From Massospora cicadina (taxonomy: Eukaryota > Entomophthoromycota > Entomophthoromycetes > Entomophthorales > Entomophthoraceae): a stretch of 64,000 bases of DNA. The number at the start of each line of letters is the position of its first letter. Positions within the stretch are counted from its first letter, which is position 1. Of the stretch, positions 20,141-31,391 are shown piece after piece. Both the position numbers and the translations under genes were made by a program. The DNA is taken from positions 1 to 64,000 of the forward strand of contig JAKSZP010009235.1 of NCBI GenBank assembly GCA_022478985.1, read 5' to 3'. Under the pieces are notes generated by a model. The model worked only from the letters and a program-made list of their open reading frames with translations. It was not told the DNA's origin and ran no database searches.

Positions 20141-22060
20141 ATATTTATTTAACTGAGGTAATCCAACCAGGGGACGGACATTACTGAACTAAAACTAAAA
20201 ATCATAACATAAACTAACAATTCAAACAAAACGCCCAAAATGGATGGATCAGTTGAATCATACCTAACACAAATCCAACCAGGTGGGTAGTGAATACCGC
20301 TATCCCTCCATGGTGGATGGGGAGGGGGGACCAGGGGGCTCATCTTCAGCTGCATCCATCTCATTCCATAGTAGGGTGCGTGTTAAGGCAGAGAGTAGGG
20401 GTGTGGGGGCATCAGCGGTATGGGGTTTGATATCTCTGATGACTGGAACTTCTGAATAGTTGTTAGCCATCATAATGCCAATGATGTATTTGGCCAAAGC
20501 GTCTTCAGCTTTGAGGCGGGCGTCTGGGAATTTAATGAACGTGGCAATGTTGGTTTGGGTTATTTTTGCTTTCAGGTTCCATACTACTGTTACCACATTC
20601 TGGATGGCTTCAGTGACGTTTTTGTGTAAAATTTTCATGTTGATCTTACTTTGTGCAGTAAGATCATTGGGGATAACATGAGGTGAAATTCCTCCTGTGA
20701 GTGCAGCCACAGAGATTGGCAGCAGCTTTGCGGAGTGGATGGCAATCTGGTGTGGTGGCTTCTTCTATTGCAAGCTGATGGTCGCTGTAGAACGGTTTGG
20801 CGTTAGGTTGCAGGATATATTCCTGAGGTGATAACTTTGCATCCCATTCTGCATTACATAGCCTTTCATCTTGCAGCGATGGTTCTTCAATGACGTTACC
20901 TGATTCATCAATTTCATCCAAATACTCCCATGGGTTTTGGTTGAATTGGATTGGGGAATTGGCATATGTATGAGGATTGGCTGTATTTCTGGATCTTCCT
21001 GAAATCAAACTGGCATCCAATCCTGCGCTTGATTGGAAGAATCATGCGTGGCCCTGGGGAAAGGTAGATGCTAATTGGTGGCTGTAGGTGCAGCTGCAGC
21101 ATCAGGCGCTGGAGGAGGGGAAGGTAGGATTGTACCCCATGTTGGAGTTGGCGCAGGGTGGGCGGCAGATTGGTGGCCGTCAGACAAACTTTTGTGTTGG
21201 TGGAAGTTTCTAAGCATGGGCATTTGCATTTCAAGTGGTCTAACTCAAAACAGGATGGGCAAATCATCTATCTGCCCTCAACGCGGGCCCAGAACAGATG
21301 GTCAGGGGCAGATGGGATGGTGGCACAAGGGGAAATTGTTAAAGAAATTTTTGTAAATTCAGGGCTGATCGTTGCATATGCCCAAGGCCCAGCGTGGCGT
21401 GTGGCCCCATTTAGGACCACAAATTGTAAGATGGGGTTGGCGCCATAGGCTGTTAAACCTTCCATCAGCTCCTGGTGGAGCACTTTGGGGGGGAGGTGGG
21501 TGGGCAAACCAGCGAACTGGACACCAAGGTAGTGTCCGTTGGGAGCCAAGTCTGAGTTGTTGGGAGGGGAATATTATTAAATATTATTGGCACCATTGCC
21601 GCAGTGGCTGCATCAGCTTCACAGGGGAAGCCGAGATCAAAGTACCCCTTATAGGGGCAAAAGTTTATAAAACAGGCTGGTGTCATCATGACCTGAGCCA
21701 TCTAATAATGGCTTGGTCATTGTAGGGGAAGAATTTCCCATATTCAACCCTAAGGATGAAATGCATGTTGCTCCAGGGGAGCACTAGGGGGCAGCAGGGC
21801 ACCGCTTGGGTTTGGGTGAGATGGGCATCAAGATCCTTGGGAGGAACAAATTGTCCCAAGGTTTGGAATGACTGGGCGGGCCAGTCCAAGCGCGTTTTCC
21901 TGTTGGATGTAAAATGGAGGGGGAGTTTTGCTGCTGCCCCACGCTGAGACAGTCATCGGGGGATCCAATGACATTGGTGCAAGACTTCAGTGTGCGATTA
22001 AGTGTTTGCTTTTAATTTACCAAAATTAATTTGCTTGGAAAGTTATGCTGAGCAGAGAGC
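20141..22060 (-). mobile_element. ORF1-only LINE-like unit 2, apparently full length
   Basis: A 1920-bp insertion flanked by the perfect 15-bp duplication ACTCCAAACAATAGT (20126-20140 and 22061-22075). On the minus strand it starts with GCTCTCTGCTCAGCATAACT, carries a single ORF1-like region, a ~150-bp 3' UTR (TTTTGGGCGTTTTGTTTGAA), and ends AGTTAAATAAATAT. Unit 1 has the same start, the same order, the same end and the same length (~1.93 kb). So the absence of endonuclease and reverse transcriptase is the design of this element and not a truncation of one copy. Confidence 0.85.
20300..22020 (-). pseudogene. LINE-type ORF1 with CCHC zinc knuckle, unit 2
   Basis: This is the best-preserved of the three ORF1 copies, read in a few frames. 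The N-terminal part contains LGQFVPPKDLDAHLTQTQ. A middle domain (21268-21549) has VQFAGLPTHLPPKVLHQELM and LQFVVLNGATRHAGPWAYAT, resembling the RRM-like domain of LINE ORF1 proteins. A zinc knuckle CPSCFELDHLKCKC (C-x2-C-x4-H-x4-C) lies near 21220-21262. A C-terminal block (20300-20710, 136 codons, intact) contains NYSEVPVIRDIKPHTADA and a Pro-rich end. The first two parts would bind nucleic acid. The C-terminal block is conserved between units 1 and 2 but unknown to me. Stops and shifts make it a pseudogene. Confidence 0.7.
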
Positions 22061-22273
22061 ACTCCAAACAATAGTTATCGTATATAATCAAAAACTCTCA
22101 TATCAACTATTGAGATGAATCCCCTAGTGGACAAGCATATGTACGAGGGTTATTTAGAATGTAAGGTCCAATTTCTTATAAAAAATATGAGGACATTCGG
22201 TCATTACTTTCTGGTTAACCCTCATATTATAAAGAATTAAGCTGGGTAATGTGATTATATCAAAATCCCAACA

Positions 22274-22820
22274 CATCACTGGCTTAACTAGATTATTCAG
22301 TGATGAAGATTTTATGAAAGCATATGCTGCTTTGATTTTGACTGAGTCCAACAGTTTGGTTTAGTTTAGAGTTCCCTTAATTATCTCTTTCCTTGCTCAA
22401 TAAATCTCTGGGCAATTCTTCTTCTTAGTTTGTTTCCTTTCCATGTCCTCCTCGCTTCCACCTCTGCAGAGTGCAGTTCCCACTGCCCCATGCCATGCCA
22501 GCTTAGTTCAGGTGTTGTTGCCAATAAAAGGTCTGGAAAGCCAGTTTTCCCCAGGTGAGGGTTATATGACACTTTGTCATTTAAAGGGTCTTCTTGGGTG
22601 GCTTCTTCAAATCCTTTGACCCTGCATTCCCCCAGGCTGGGCTTCATTTCTTTGGGCCTCTTTCTGATGGATCCAGTTTCAACCTGTTCTGATCCTGCCA
22701 ATATGCTTGCTCATTCCAGCGCCTTGGGACTACTCATGGCAGACCCAATTTCAACCTTAGTTGGTAATACCAATGACTATGGTATTCTAAGTATTAACTC
22801 ATCCCCCTCCTCATCACTTG
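22274..22820 (-). other. Internal fragment of a deleted minus-strand Ty3 derivative
   Basis: Removing the element at 22821-32385 joins this stretch to 32391. It contains a copy of the TTGGGACTACT...CAGACCCAATTTCAACC repeat (near 22724-22765), which also occurs at 33300-33410 and 49640-49710, in the post-PBS leader of this family. The minus strand has an unremarkable 106-codon frame (22381-22701) with no motif I recognise. Confidence 0.45.
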
Positions 22821-23972
22821 CGTTGGGATTTTTGCCCATATTCCCAACCTGCAAGATTACCTGGTGTCACTAGGGGAAAATTCCCTAAGGCGAAGTGAAT
22901 CAGAAATCGGTTGGCCCAAGTTTTTGAGGAACTACATTTGGGGGATATTGGGATATTCGCCTGTCTGTATCCATCAGGGATCAATCCAGATGAATACCTA
23001 ATATCTCATCGGGTGGAGTGGCTGACGAAATAGGGGCATCTGATAGTGATTAACTATCAGATGTATCTATTGGGATTGGTCAGGTTTCATCACCAACTGA
23101 TTGGGAATGAATAGTGAATTGCGAGGTGAGTGATGCTTCCTACAACTAGTGAATCAATCAGTTGGTTTGCGACCTTCCTTAAAGAATAACAAGTCCCATT
23201 ACCTAAGCAGGTTGCTAGCCAATTATGGTCGATTCACTTGGATTGAGAGGAAAACGTTAGGGACACATTTTCTGACTCTTTCCATTTGAGGTCTCAAGGA
23301 TGTCCAATGATGGAATCCTAGCCAGGATGGGGAAGACCACGCTGCTGGGATGAGTAAGGGTAATTCAACAGCAATGGGTGCCATTTCATTGAAGAGGTGT
23401 CAACCAAGGGTTAGATGGCTGAATCCCTTACTATATAATTCCCTAGGATTTACTAATATAAACATTGAAAAACCCCACATTGAAAAACATAGACATTAAA
23501 ACATTATTATTAGATTTATTGGTAATATTGTTGATTTGGTTATAGTTAGATCATCAGCATCCAGTGTTAAATTCCATCTCAAGGATATTATTGCAGAAGG
23601 CAATAATTGGAAGACTCTCAGAGAGAAGAATAGAGATCTGAGTGGGGATCTAGAGACAAAGGGAACCATAAGCAGAGATATATGCCAACTGTGTGTTGGG
23701 CCAAAAGAGACTGTCATCAGGAGATCTTGACAAAGATTGGGTGGACAGTAATAAAGGGAATGAATCCCTATGAGAACGACTTGAAGTATTTATTAGGAAG
23801 TATTGGTTGAAGCGTTGGGCCTAATAATAGTTCAAACTCAACTACGGATAATAGTCTCCATACTATTATTGGATAATACATTCTATACAACGCGAGGTGC
23901 ACGAGGAATTGAACCTGTGCAGGAAAAAGCTATTGGATTGATGACCAATAATCAACTTAGAGTAAATTTTTA
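22821..23972 (+). repeat. 5' LTR of the family X element
   Basis: 1152 bp, start CGTTGGG (the first T of TGTTGGG mutated), end near AGTAAATTTTTA. It aligns with the 3' LTR 31228-32385 throughout with scattered differences, so the insertion is not recent. Confidence 0.87.
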
Positions 23973-23975
23973 AGT

Positions 23976-23993
23976 TGGTGCTCACTACAGGGG
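23976..23993 (+). other. Primer-binding site
   Basis: TGGTGCTCACTACAGGGG lies 2-3 bases after the 5' LTR. It is complementary to a tRNA 3' end ...CCCCTGTAGTGAGCACCA, including the CCA tail. Near-identical sites lie beside the minus-strand LTRs at 49983-50000, 33960-33977 and, degraded, 47364-47382 and 16298-16315. I cannot name the tRNA. Confidence 0.8.
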
Positions 23994-24018
23994 TAGTTGA
24001 TTGAAGAATTAATTAACA

Positions 24019-25270
24019 ATGTCATATAAAGAAGAAATGTGCAAGTTGTGGACTGAAATCGCCACAGTGAATCAGAATGCCTTAAACTCAGTGGACCATC
24101 AGGAGTTTGCGGCCTTGGATGAGCAAGCTATTAAGGTGGAGAAAGGAGTAGAAAATGTAGCCAACTTCAGGAATGAGTTACATGGCAAAGGAAACTAATT
24201 AAAGAAGAAAGAAGGAGACCTTATTTGAGAGGTCCTATTCATGAAAACAGAGCAAGAAGCAGATCGCGTTCATTTGAGAAATCTTAGTGTGGATATTGAG
24301 AAGTTGATGAAAGAAGTAGAGGACCTGAAGCCCACAAATCTGCATGTGAGCCCAATATGGCCAGTGATGCTGAAGAAAGAAGTCTTCATACAATACTTGG
24401 GAAGTCAAATACCCTTAGAAATATGCTGCCCGCCTTTGATGCTATTTTAGAGATGACGCCTGAAGTCACTCCACAAGTGAGCTGAGTAGCTGAACCAAGA
24501 GAATTGGCCCAAAAAGACTTGTATGAATTTAGAGCAACACCAAAATTGTCAACATTCTATTGGGATAACACCCCAGCATTTTTCTGACTATTCAACATGA
24601 CTATGAATGGATACAGGGATCGTCAAAAGGTGTTGACGGTCATGAACTGTTTGGACACAGACTGCAAGAACCTAATGTTACCCCACTTGGATGGGGACAG
24701 CTGGTCAAATGCCAAGACTAAGGATGCCATAACGAAGGAGTTTGGGAGTCCAACATGCATCTCAAAATGCAAGCATGAATTTATGGGAATTAAATTCCAT
24801 AAAGACAAGTCTCTTTATAGCTTTGCGGATCAATTTTACCAGGAGTTGCAGATCTTGGCTGGAGCAAAAGTTTTAAATGACTTTGATGCAAAAATCGCTT
24901 TGCAAGCGGCTCTTCAGCCCTATCGCGATTTGAATCAAATGATGTCTTCTGTATTTGCAACTGAGATAACTACCTCACAATTGGTAGATAACCTGAAAAT
25001 TTTGGGAGTGACGTTCTTGCCCCAAATAGAAGCTTTAAGTCTAATCCAGTCCAAAATCCAAATCCCATGAAGGGAAGTGAAGGAGCAAGAGAGTTTTTTA
25101 ACTGAATTGTGCCAGGAAATAAGCCAAAAGATTTCAGACGGTCAAATAAGAAAGATAAGGTCTGCTTCCAGTGTGGCAGGAAAGGACATTTTGCTGCACA
25201 CTGCAAAAAGCCAAATGATCAAATTAACGTGGTCTAGGCTAAAGAAAACAGCAGCCACCAAAGATTTGGG
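24019..25270 (+). pseudogene. Ty3 gag with coiled coil and CCHC knuckle, broken
   Basis: ATG at 24019 opens 59 codons (MSYKEEMCKLW) ending in TAA at 24196. The same frame continues past it and a TGA to MKTEQEADRVHLRNLSVDIE, a charged, coiled-coil-like N-terminus. After a frameshift, a 157-codon block (24597-25070) holds the capsid-like core (DRQKVLTVMNCLD, FADQFYQELQILAGAK). The zinc knuckle CFQCGRKGHFAAHC (C-x2-C-x4-H-x4-C) is at 25162-25203. Gag forms the particle and the knuckle binds RNA. The ATG is 25 bases after the PBS, close for an LTR element but supported by the coiled-coil frame. The related leader at 49400-49980 (minus) is far more decayed. Confidence 0.75.
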
Positions 25271-25699
25271 AAAAGGCCCCACTGCCTAGACAAGGAACAG
25301 TCTAGAGTAGCAGAGAAAACTGTTCCTCCTGATATCATGAATGAAGAGATAGACATTAGCGATCTGTTCATACACGATGAGCAGGATCAGCTATACAAAG
25401 TGGTCAACATGGATATAAATGCTGTGACCAGAGCTTGGGTCAAGAAGATTGACCCTTAGTTAATTAAGGAAGTTGACCGGCTGTACGCCCAACAACTGGC
25501 AGAGAAGATTTGGACCGCTGAGAATCCTGATGAGTTTTACAGACGTTTGATTAGATGAGGTTAATCTGTTGGTCCCCCTTGGCGTGATAAAGGAATCATT
25601 TCCTGAATTATCGGCGCAGATTATTAATACCCTAGATTTGTCTAATAATGCCGCAATTCACTCAGTAAATACTCTATTAAAATACTCTGAGTGTACATA

Positions 25700-26150
25700 T
25701 ATAGATATCCAGGTGAATTGAGTGAGGGTGAGGGCAATAGTTGACAGCGGAGCGTCCATTGATATTGTGTCGCCCAAGCTGGTGAAGAGGATGAAGATCT
25801 TCTCAGACTTGGAACACAAGAAAGAATACGGAACATCTGGGCCAAACACCACTGTTTCCTGTGGAGCATATAGTGCACTGTCACTCCAATTTGGGTTGTT
25901 GGTGGTATCTGCACCAGTGATAGTTTTAGAGAACCAAAACTATGATATCATTATTGGAACGGAGTTTCTGCGGAAGTACAGAGTTAAATGTAACTTTGAG
26001 GATAATACATTGACCATCCTGGGTCAGACATTACCACTGGTATACCAGAAGGATGGTGAAGTTCCGTTGAATTGGAGAAACAACTTCATTAATCTGATAT
26101 ACAATGATGGCATTGTACCAATTCAATACCAATTAGTTGGTAGGAAGTAA
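25700..26150 (+). pseudogene. Ty3 aspartic protease domain
   Basis: An open block of 142 codons (25722-26150) with the catalytic motif AIVDSGASIDIVS near residue 6 and IIGTEFL (the ILG-like motif) near residue 85. The inner minus-strand element carries the homologous DTGAPINIVS and LLTGTAFM blocks (45560-45890). The protease would process Gag-Pol. The block ends in a stop at 26148 and the connection to RT is broken. Confidence 0.8.
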
Positions 26151-26591
26151 TGAGAGATGCCGGTGAAAATCCTAAAAACTAGGGAATTCCCTTAAGGATC
26201 AAGAAGGAAAGGACCATACCGTCCAGATCACAGATGATAGTTGACACAGGATTGATTTTAGAGATTCTGGAGCTGTTTTATGGAGAAGTTGGAAGCCCCT
26301 GGAAGAAGTCCAGAATGGAGCCATGGGTGGCTCTCGGGATAATCATGCCAGGCCATGGAGAAATACGAGTTCTCTTAGCAAATTTAAGCAAAAAACTGAT
26401 GAAGATTAAGAGGAATCAAATCATCACGTTTATTCATTTAATCCTGACAGCAGAATTGAGATACCATGATTTTGGGTCTCTTGAGGAAATGGGTTTACTG
26501 GCTGGAGTGGCTGAAAGCATCAATTTATTGGTTGATTGAGAGCAGCTCGCAGATCTTTTAGAAGGGCAGAAAGAGGAGGTGCTCAAATTAT

Positions 26592-27900
26592 TTGAGAGAT
26601 ATAGGGAAGTATTCGCTCAGTCTGATTATGATTTGGGATATGCAAGGCGTAATTTGCAAGGTTGACACTGGGGAAAATCTACTGATAAGGATGAGACCAA
26701 TCCAAAGATCAAAAGCTGCTGAAGTGGTAGTGGAAGATGAGATCAGCAAACTAGTGAAGCATGGGCTTCTAGTTCCGTCATCAATTCCCTGGGAGAGTCC
26801 AATTCTGATTGTGAAGAATAAGGATGGATTGAACTGGGTGGTTAATGAATACTGGAGGCTGAACAAAATTACAAAGAAGGATTTTTATCCCCTACCGAGG
26901 ATCAACAATGTGCTGGATTGATCAGGAGAAGCAAAGTATCTCTCCGCGATGGACATAATCTCAGGATACTGGCAGATCAACTTGCCAGAAGAAGACCAAG
27001 AAAAATGTGCGATTATCTCCACGCAGGGGTTATACCAGCTGACTGGGATGCCCCAGGGTCTTTGCAATGCGCCCGCGACATTCCAGAGGGCCATAGATGC
27101 GATGTTAAGTGACCTGAAGTTGTTGTGCATCCTGGTATTTCTAGATAATGTTAATGTGTTCAGTAGAACGTTTACTGATCACCTGCACCACTTGGAGGAA
27201 GTTTTAAGAGCAGTCTGCGGCTAATCTGAAGATTAAGCTAAGGAAGTGCCACTTCTTTAAGAAAGAGCTGGAATACCTGGGATTTGTGATATACACAAAT
27301 GGATTGCAGCTGCAAACATTGAATATAGAAGCGATAGAGCGCATGGCTGTGCTGAAGAGTGTCTGAGACATCCAAGTTTTCCTTGGGATGGTCGGATACT
27401 ACAGAAGATATATACATGATTTCGCCCAAATAGCCAAGCCTTTGTTTCATTTATTAATGGATCCTAAAAAGGATTCGTATGGAATGAAGAGGCCCAGGAC
27501 TCCTTCGATGAGTTACGCTGGTATTTGGTAGATTTTACAATTATGAAATATCTGAATTTCAATTGGGAGTTTATCATTCAAACCAATGCTTCATTGATGG
27601 TGATTGGCGCCATACTGATCCAAGTAGATGAACTTGGGGACAAGCATCCAGTGGCGTATGTGAGCCAGATACTCTCAGCTGCTGAGAGGAACTACACTGT
27701 GACTGAGCATGAATGCCTTGCGGTCATTTACACATGTAAGCAGTTTTAGGTGTATGTCCATTTTATGCACTTTAAGGTGGTGACAGACCACTCTTTGCTG
27801 CATTGACTGCACAATCTATGGGTACTGGAAGGACGACTGGCCCGAAGGGCACTTAAGTTTCAGGCTTAAAATTTAAGTTAGTCCACCAAGTGGGGGCTTC
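26592..27900 (+). pseudogene. Ty3 reverse transcriptase and RNase H, with catalytic substitutions
   Basis: The RT reads through KDGLNWVVNEYWRLNKIT, AMDIISGYWQI, MPQGLCNAPATFQRAID and LVFLDNVNVFS. The palm motif that should be [FY]-x-D-D is FLDN (codons GAT AAT at 27144-27149). RNase H (27525-27749) reads TNASLMVIGAIL where TDAS is expected, and VTEHECLAVI. Both changes are Asp to Asn, a single G-to-A, and both remove catalytic carboxylates. A TGA at about 26919 and shifts after 27220 break the frame. The RT-end motif DIQVFLGMVGYYRRYI (near 27369) is where the homologous minus-strand copy is split by another element. Confidence 0.82.
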
Positions 27901-28129
27901 TCACCAGAATGTTGATGGCTTATCGCAGTTACCAATGGTCCAGTTGGTATACTCGCAGGCGGATGATCTATTCCAGAGAATGGTCAAAGGAAGAATTGAG
28001 GATGAGCCTTGAGAAATCCAAGGTGCGCTTTGGAAAGTGATGGAAAACACTGAGACTATGGTCGGACAAGTATTCAAGATGATAAATGGGAAGCGTCTAT
28101 TATTCCCAAAACCATCATAAAGAGCAGCA

Positions 28130-29170
28130 ATAGTTCAAGCATCTCACAAGGCTAATGGTCATGAAGGCCTGAGAAAACAACCGGCCATATTTGCCAGTAT
28201 TATTACTGGGAATCAATTAACTATGATGTCGCGGATCATCTGGCTTGTTGCGTGGAATGCCAACTTCATAAACACCACAAGAATACAAAGGGATACCTAC
28301 TGATCCAACCTGGGTTTGCATGGCACATGGAGTCCATTGACGTGACGAGACCGCTGGCAATGAGCACAGGATGAGTCAAGTACATCATAGTAGCCATCGA
28401 CCATCTGAAAAGATGGGTCAAAAAAAAGCCCTAACCAGAGTTGACGCTACCAGTACTGCGAGATTCATCCTGGATCAAGTAGTATACTGGCATGGATGTC
28501 CACAAGTCATACTGAGTGACAATGGGACCAACTTCACGTCTCATGTGATCCCAAGGCTAAATGAAATAATGGGGATCTGGGGAGTCATGTCAGTACCATA
28601 CCAGCCGGAGATGAACGGACTGGTAGAATGGGTCAATTGAATGCTGACCGTGACGCTGAGGAAGCTAATCTCATGGATAACTTCCGCTTGGGGTGTGTAC
28701 CTGAGTTTGGTGATATTTGCCTACAATATTAGTCATCATATGGTGATGGGGAAGACGCCATTTGAATTACTATATGGGAGGAAGGCCGCGTTGCTGCCAA
28801 TATTATATTTGGTAGTAGAACATACATTGGGGATGAGTACTGAACAATACCTGAACTGACTGACAAGTATTCTGATTGATATGCAATCGCAAGCATTCAA
28901 TACAACCTTGAAGAAATGGATATGAGCAAAATTGATGGATGACAATAACCGACTGGCATTAGAAGAATATTGAATAGTAGAAAAAGTCGCCTATTGCAAT
29001 ATGCATGGTTTCAGATGATGAAACAAATTGGATGCATTGTAGTCAGGTCCATTCAAAGTAATCTCCAAGATGGTGACAGATACTTACTCCATCAAGAATC
29101 TCTTGGATGGAGGAGTAGTAAATTGAGTCCACACTAAGTATCTAAAGCATTGGATAAAAGAAAAAAAGAA
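28130..29170 (+). pseudogene. Ty3 integrase, broken
   Basis: The zinc-binding domain is readable across frames (CCVECQLHKH near 28250). The core starts at SIDV (28330) and continues in 28371-28859 with LSDNGTNF and NGLVEWVN, giving a D, D-35-E triad with all three acidic residues present. The C-terminal module (GPFKVISKMVTDTYSIKN, 29049-29103) is of the GPY/F type, with no chromodomain after it. Stops at 28371, 28638, 28857 and later disable it. Confidence 0.78.
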
Positions 29171-29185
29171 GAGTTCCTGAAGGAC

Positions 29186-29390
29186 CAATGAACCATTAAG
29201 TTGGTCATGTCCTGATGATTAGGTCAAGTCTGAAAAAAGGACCTCTGAACCAATCTAGATAGTTAAGTTTGAAAAAAGGACCTCTGAATCATGGAAAACT
29301 GGTATGTTTAAGTGCCCAGGACCCAGTTTGGTGGAAAAGATGGACCTCTGAACTGATACAAGGTCAAGTCCTATAGAAAAAAAGAGAGAA
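29186..29390 (-). repeat. Cluster of GGTTCAGAGGTCC hairpin motifs after integrase
   Basis: On the plus strand this reads GGACCTCTGAACC-type half-sites (29241-29253, 29279-29290, 29341-29353) alternating with AAGTCC/AAGTTT half-sites. It corresponds to the post-integrase clusters at 38895-39120 of the minus-strand copy and to the arrays at 32505-32770 and 48780-48990. Confidence 0.6.
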
Positions 29391-29469
29391 TAAAGATGAA
29401 AACTTGCTAAAAGATATTTGGAAAAAAAGAGATTTTAAAATGCATCAAAAAAGCATATTTTTTATAATT

Positions 29470-31391
29470 TATCTTTATTGGTCGTCCTCAGTATGGGGAT
29501 GATTCCACCTATGTCGCCTCTTGGGGGAGGGAGGATGGATCGCGGTAGGACGAAATAGCCCATCAAAATCAATATGTGATTGGACACTTGCAAGGGCGAG
29601 ACCTACACAAAAACACATTCTTTGAGCGGATGCTGAGCCCTGAGAAAATGTGACTAGGGGAAGGGAAATTGATATGTCAGAAGAAGCTAATCGTGAAACC
29701 CCGGAGTGGGGAGGAAAACAGCAATAGAAAAAGAGGCAGTCAGGGAATAACCCAGAGTAATCCTGATAAGGCATGGTGCCAGAAGATTTGCCTTGAGCGC
29801 CTGCCAACGGGCTTCATCAAGGACACCGGACATGTGAGCTGGCAGCAAAGAAGGAATACTCAATGGGGGTTGTCAAATAATGCCCCCAATTAATGCCATC
29901 AATGGAAGATAGCAATGAGAAGCTCCAGAGAAGAGGTAGTTGTGCAAAGAGCAGATTGCATCTTGCAAATGATGACTACAGGCTTCACAGAAGCCAAAGC
30001 TGAATGACTGATGGAAGCCAGGTGAGTCTGGAAGCTTTGTCGACCAACTTCGAAGAACTTGTCCAGCAAAGTGGAGAGCATAAGTGGCAGTATCCCAATC
30101 CAGAAGGTTGTCCAGATCAGAGAGATTCAGCACTAATGTCAACGCCTCAGTAAATTGGGCCCAGAATTCAGCATAGGGGAGCTTGAAGTTTATGCTTTTC
30201 CCAATTGAGAGCTCAGAAACCAGTACAGCGGGTCTGTAGAATTGACTGAGTCAGAAGAGGAACTCAGGGAGTAATTCTGACCCAGCCTAAGAAAAAACAA
30301 TCCAGAGTGACCGGCATTATCTCTGGAGCATTGACAAAGATGTTTGGAGCATCAGTGAAAGGAGCTGAATCCAAGAGGGTTTCAAAGTCCAACTTGGGAA
30401 TAGACTGCAAAGGAAGAGTCAGCTGAGAGTTGTTTGAAACAATGGCCAGCCTAGTTTCAGAGGGATTGGTTACTGTTTCCAGTAATTCAATGGAAGGACT
30501 AGCCACTTGTGCCAGACTAGGCGTATGAGTCCTGGAGGGACCATAGAAGAGGTTCCATTGAGCATCCCAACTCATCTGCTGGAAGAGGCGGAGGTCTGGA
30601 TCTGACAGACTGTTAAGGAGCTGCTAGTAGCAGGATTCTGAATTTAACATATGAGCTGGACTAGAGGGGGATGTCAGACTTATATAAAAGTTGACATTAT
30701 GCACTCTATAATCCATTAGGCTCCAATTTTGGGGAAAACAATCTCAAAATTAATGGGATAAGCTTTCCAAGGGAAGAATTAAGAATGAATTACAGCCAAG
30801 AGGTTATGAGCAAAATAATGAGGTGAATAGAAATAAGTATTCTTAATTAAGCCGTGAAATGAACATTGATGGCAAGATTTCCTGTATAGGACAAGGAGAG
30901 AATCAGGAATTCAAGGTCGCCAGACCAAGAATCCTGAATATGACAATGGTTCATATGCTCTGAGGGGGGAAACCAGAAACTGGGACTAATATTGTCACAA
31001 ATAAATTAATTAGCCTGGCATGACAGAAGGTCATGGGGACCGTGCTCTGAGTTGGTGGTAGCAAAGAGGAAGAGGAGGGACGTTGTATGACAAAGGTCAT
31101 CCCAAGCAGCTTTTAGTATTGATGAGTGTACTCCACTTGGATCAATGAAATATTCAACCGGGTGTCCAAAGCAGTGTTCTCATGCCCTGGTCCTTTTCTC
31201 AATGGAAATCTAGGCAAGAGGGGGATGTGTTGGGCTTTTTGCCCATATTCCCAGCCTGCTAGATTACCTGGTGTCGCTAGGGGAAAATTCCCTAAGGCGA
31301 AGTAAATCAGAAATTGGTTGGTCTGAATTTTGTAGGAACTACATTTGGGGGATTTTGGGATATTCGCCTGGTCGTATCCATCAGGGATCAA
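29470..31391 (-). pseudogene. Antisense accessory ORF of the family X element (copy 1)
   Basis: A protein-like region on the strand opposite to gag-pol, between integrase and the 3' LTR. It starts inside the LTR (block 31113-31391: FALGNFPLATPGNLAGWEYG, ENTALDTRLNISLIQVEY). It continues in 30264-30575 (RTHTPSLAQVASPSIELLE), 29873-30142 (HHLQDAICSLHNYLFSG, PLMALIGG) and 29475-29807 (SSDISISLPLVTFSQGSASAQ). Read through stops and shifts it would give about 550 residues. The same blocks in the same order occur at 36835-38770 and, partly, 54514-55500. I recognise no domain. Antisense ORFs at this place are known in some plant Ty3 elements. The LTR start suggests a bidirectional LTR promoter, which is inference. 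Confidence 0.65.
31213..31227 (+). other. Polypurine tract
   Basis: GGCAAGAGGGGGA ends just before TGTTGGG of the 3' LTR (31228), the expected plus-strand primer. The minus-strand copy has the matching CCCTCTTGCTTAG beside 37049. Confidence 0.8.

Larger units (their letters stand above)
19110..22273 (-). repeat. Minus-strand LTR (family Y), interrupted by ORF1 unit 2
   Basis: The LTR lies at 19110-20140 and 22076-22273. Its minus-strand start is TGTTGGGATTTTG at 22273. It aligns with the LTR at 33980-35010, including two hairpin motifs near 19366-19443, the TTGGCGCC motif near 19635 and the U3 hairpin near 20043. With the LTR at 33980 as 5' LTR, it would be the 3' LTR of a deleted element whose internal part is 22274-22820 plus 32391-33959. 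No polypurine tract is recognisable beside its start. Confidence 0.65.

Noticed and set aside
21268..21701. A separate host nucleic-acid-binding gene for the VQFAGLPTHLPP block
   Set aside because: It is part of the ORF1 of a LINE-like unit bounded by a perfect 15-bp target duplication and present in three copies.
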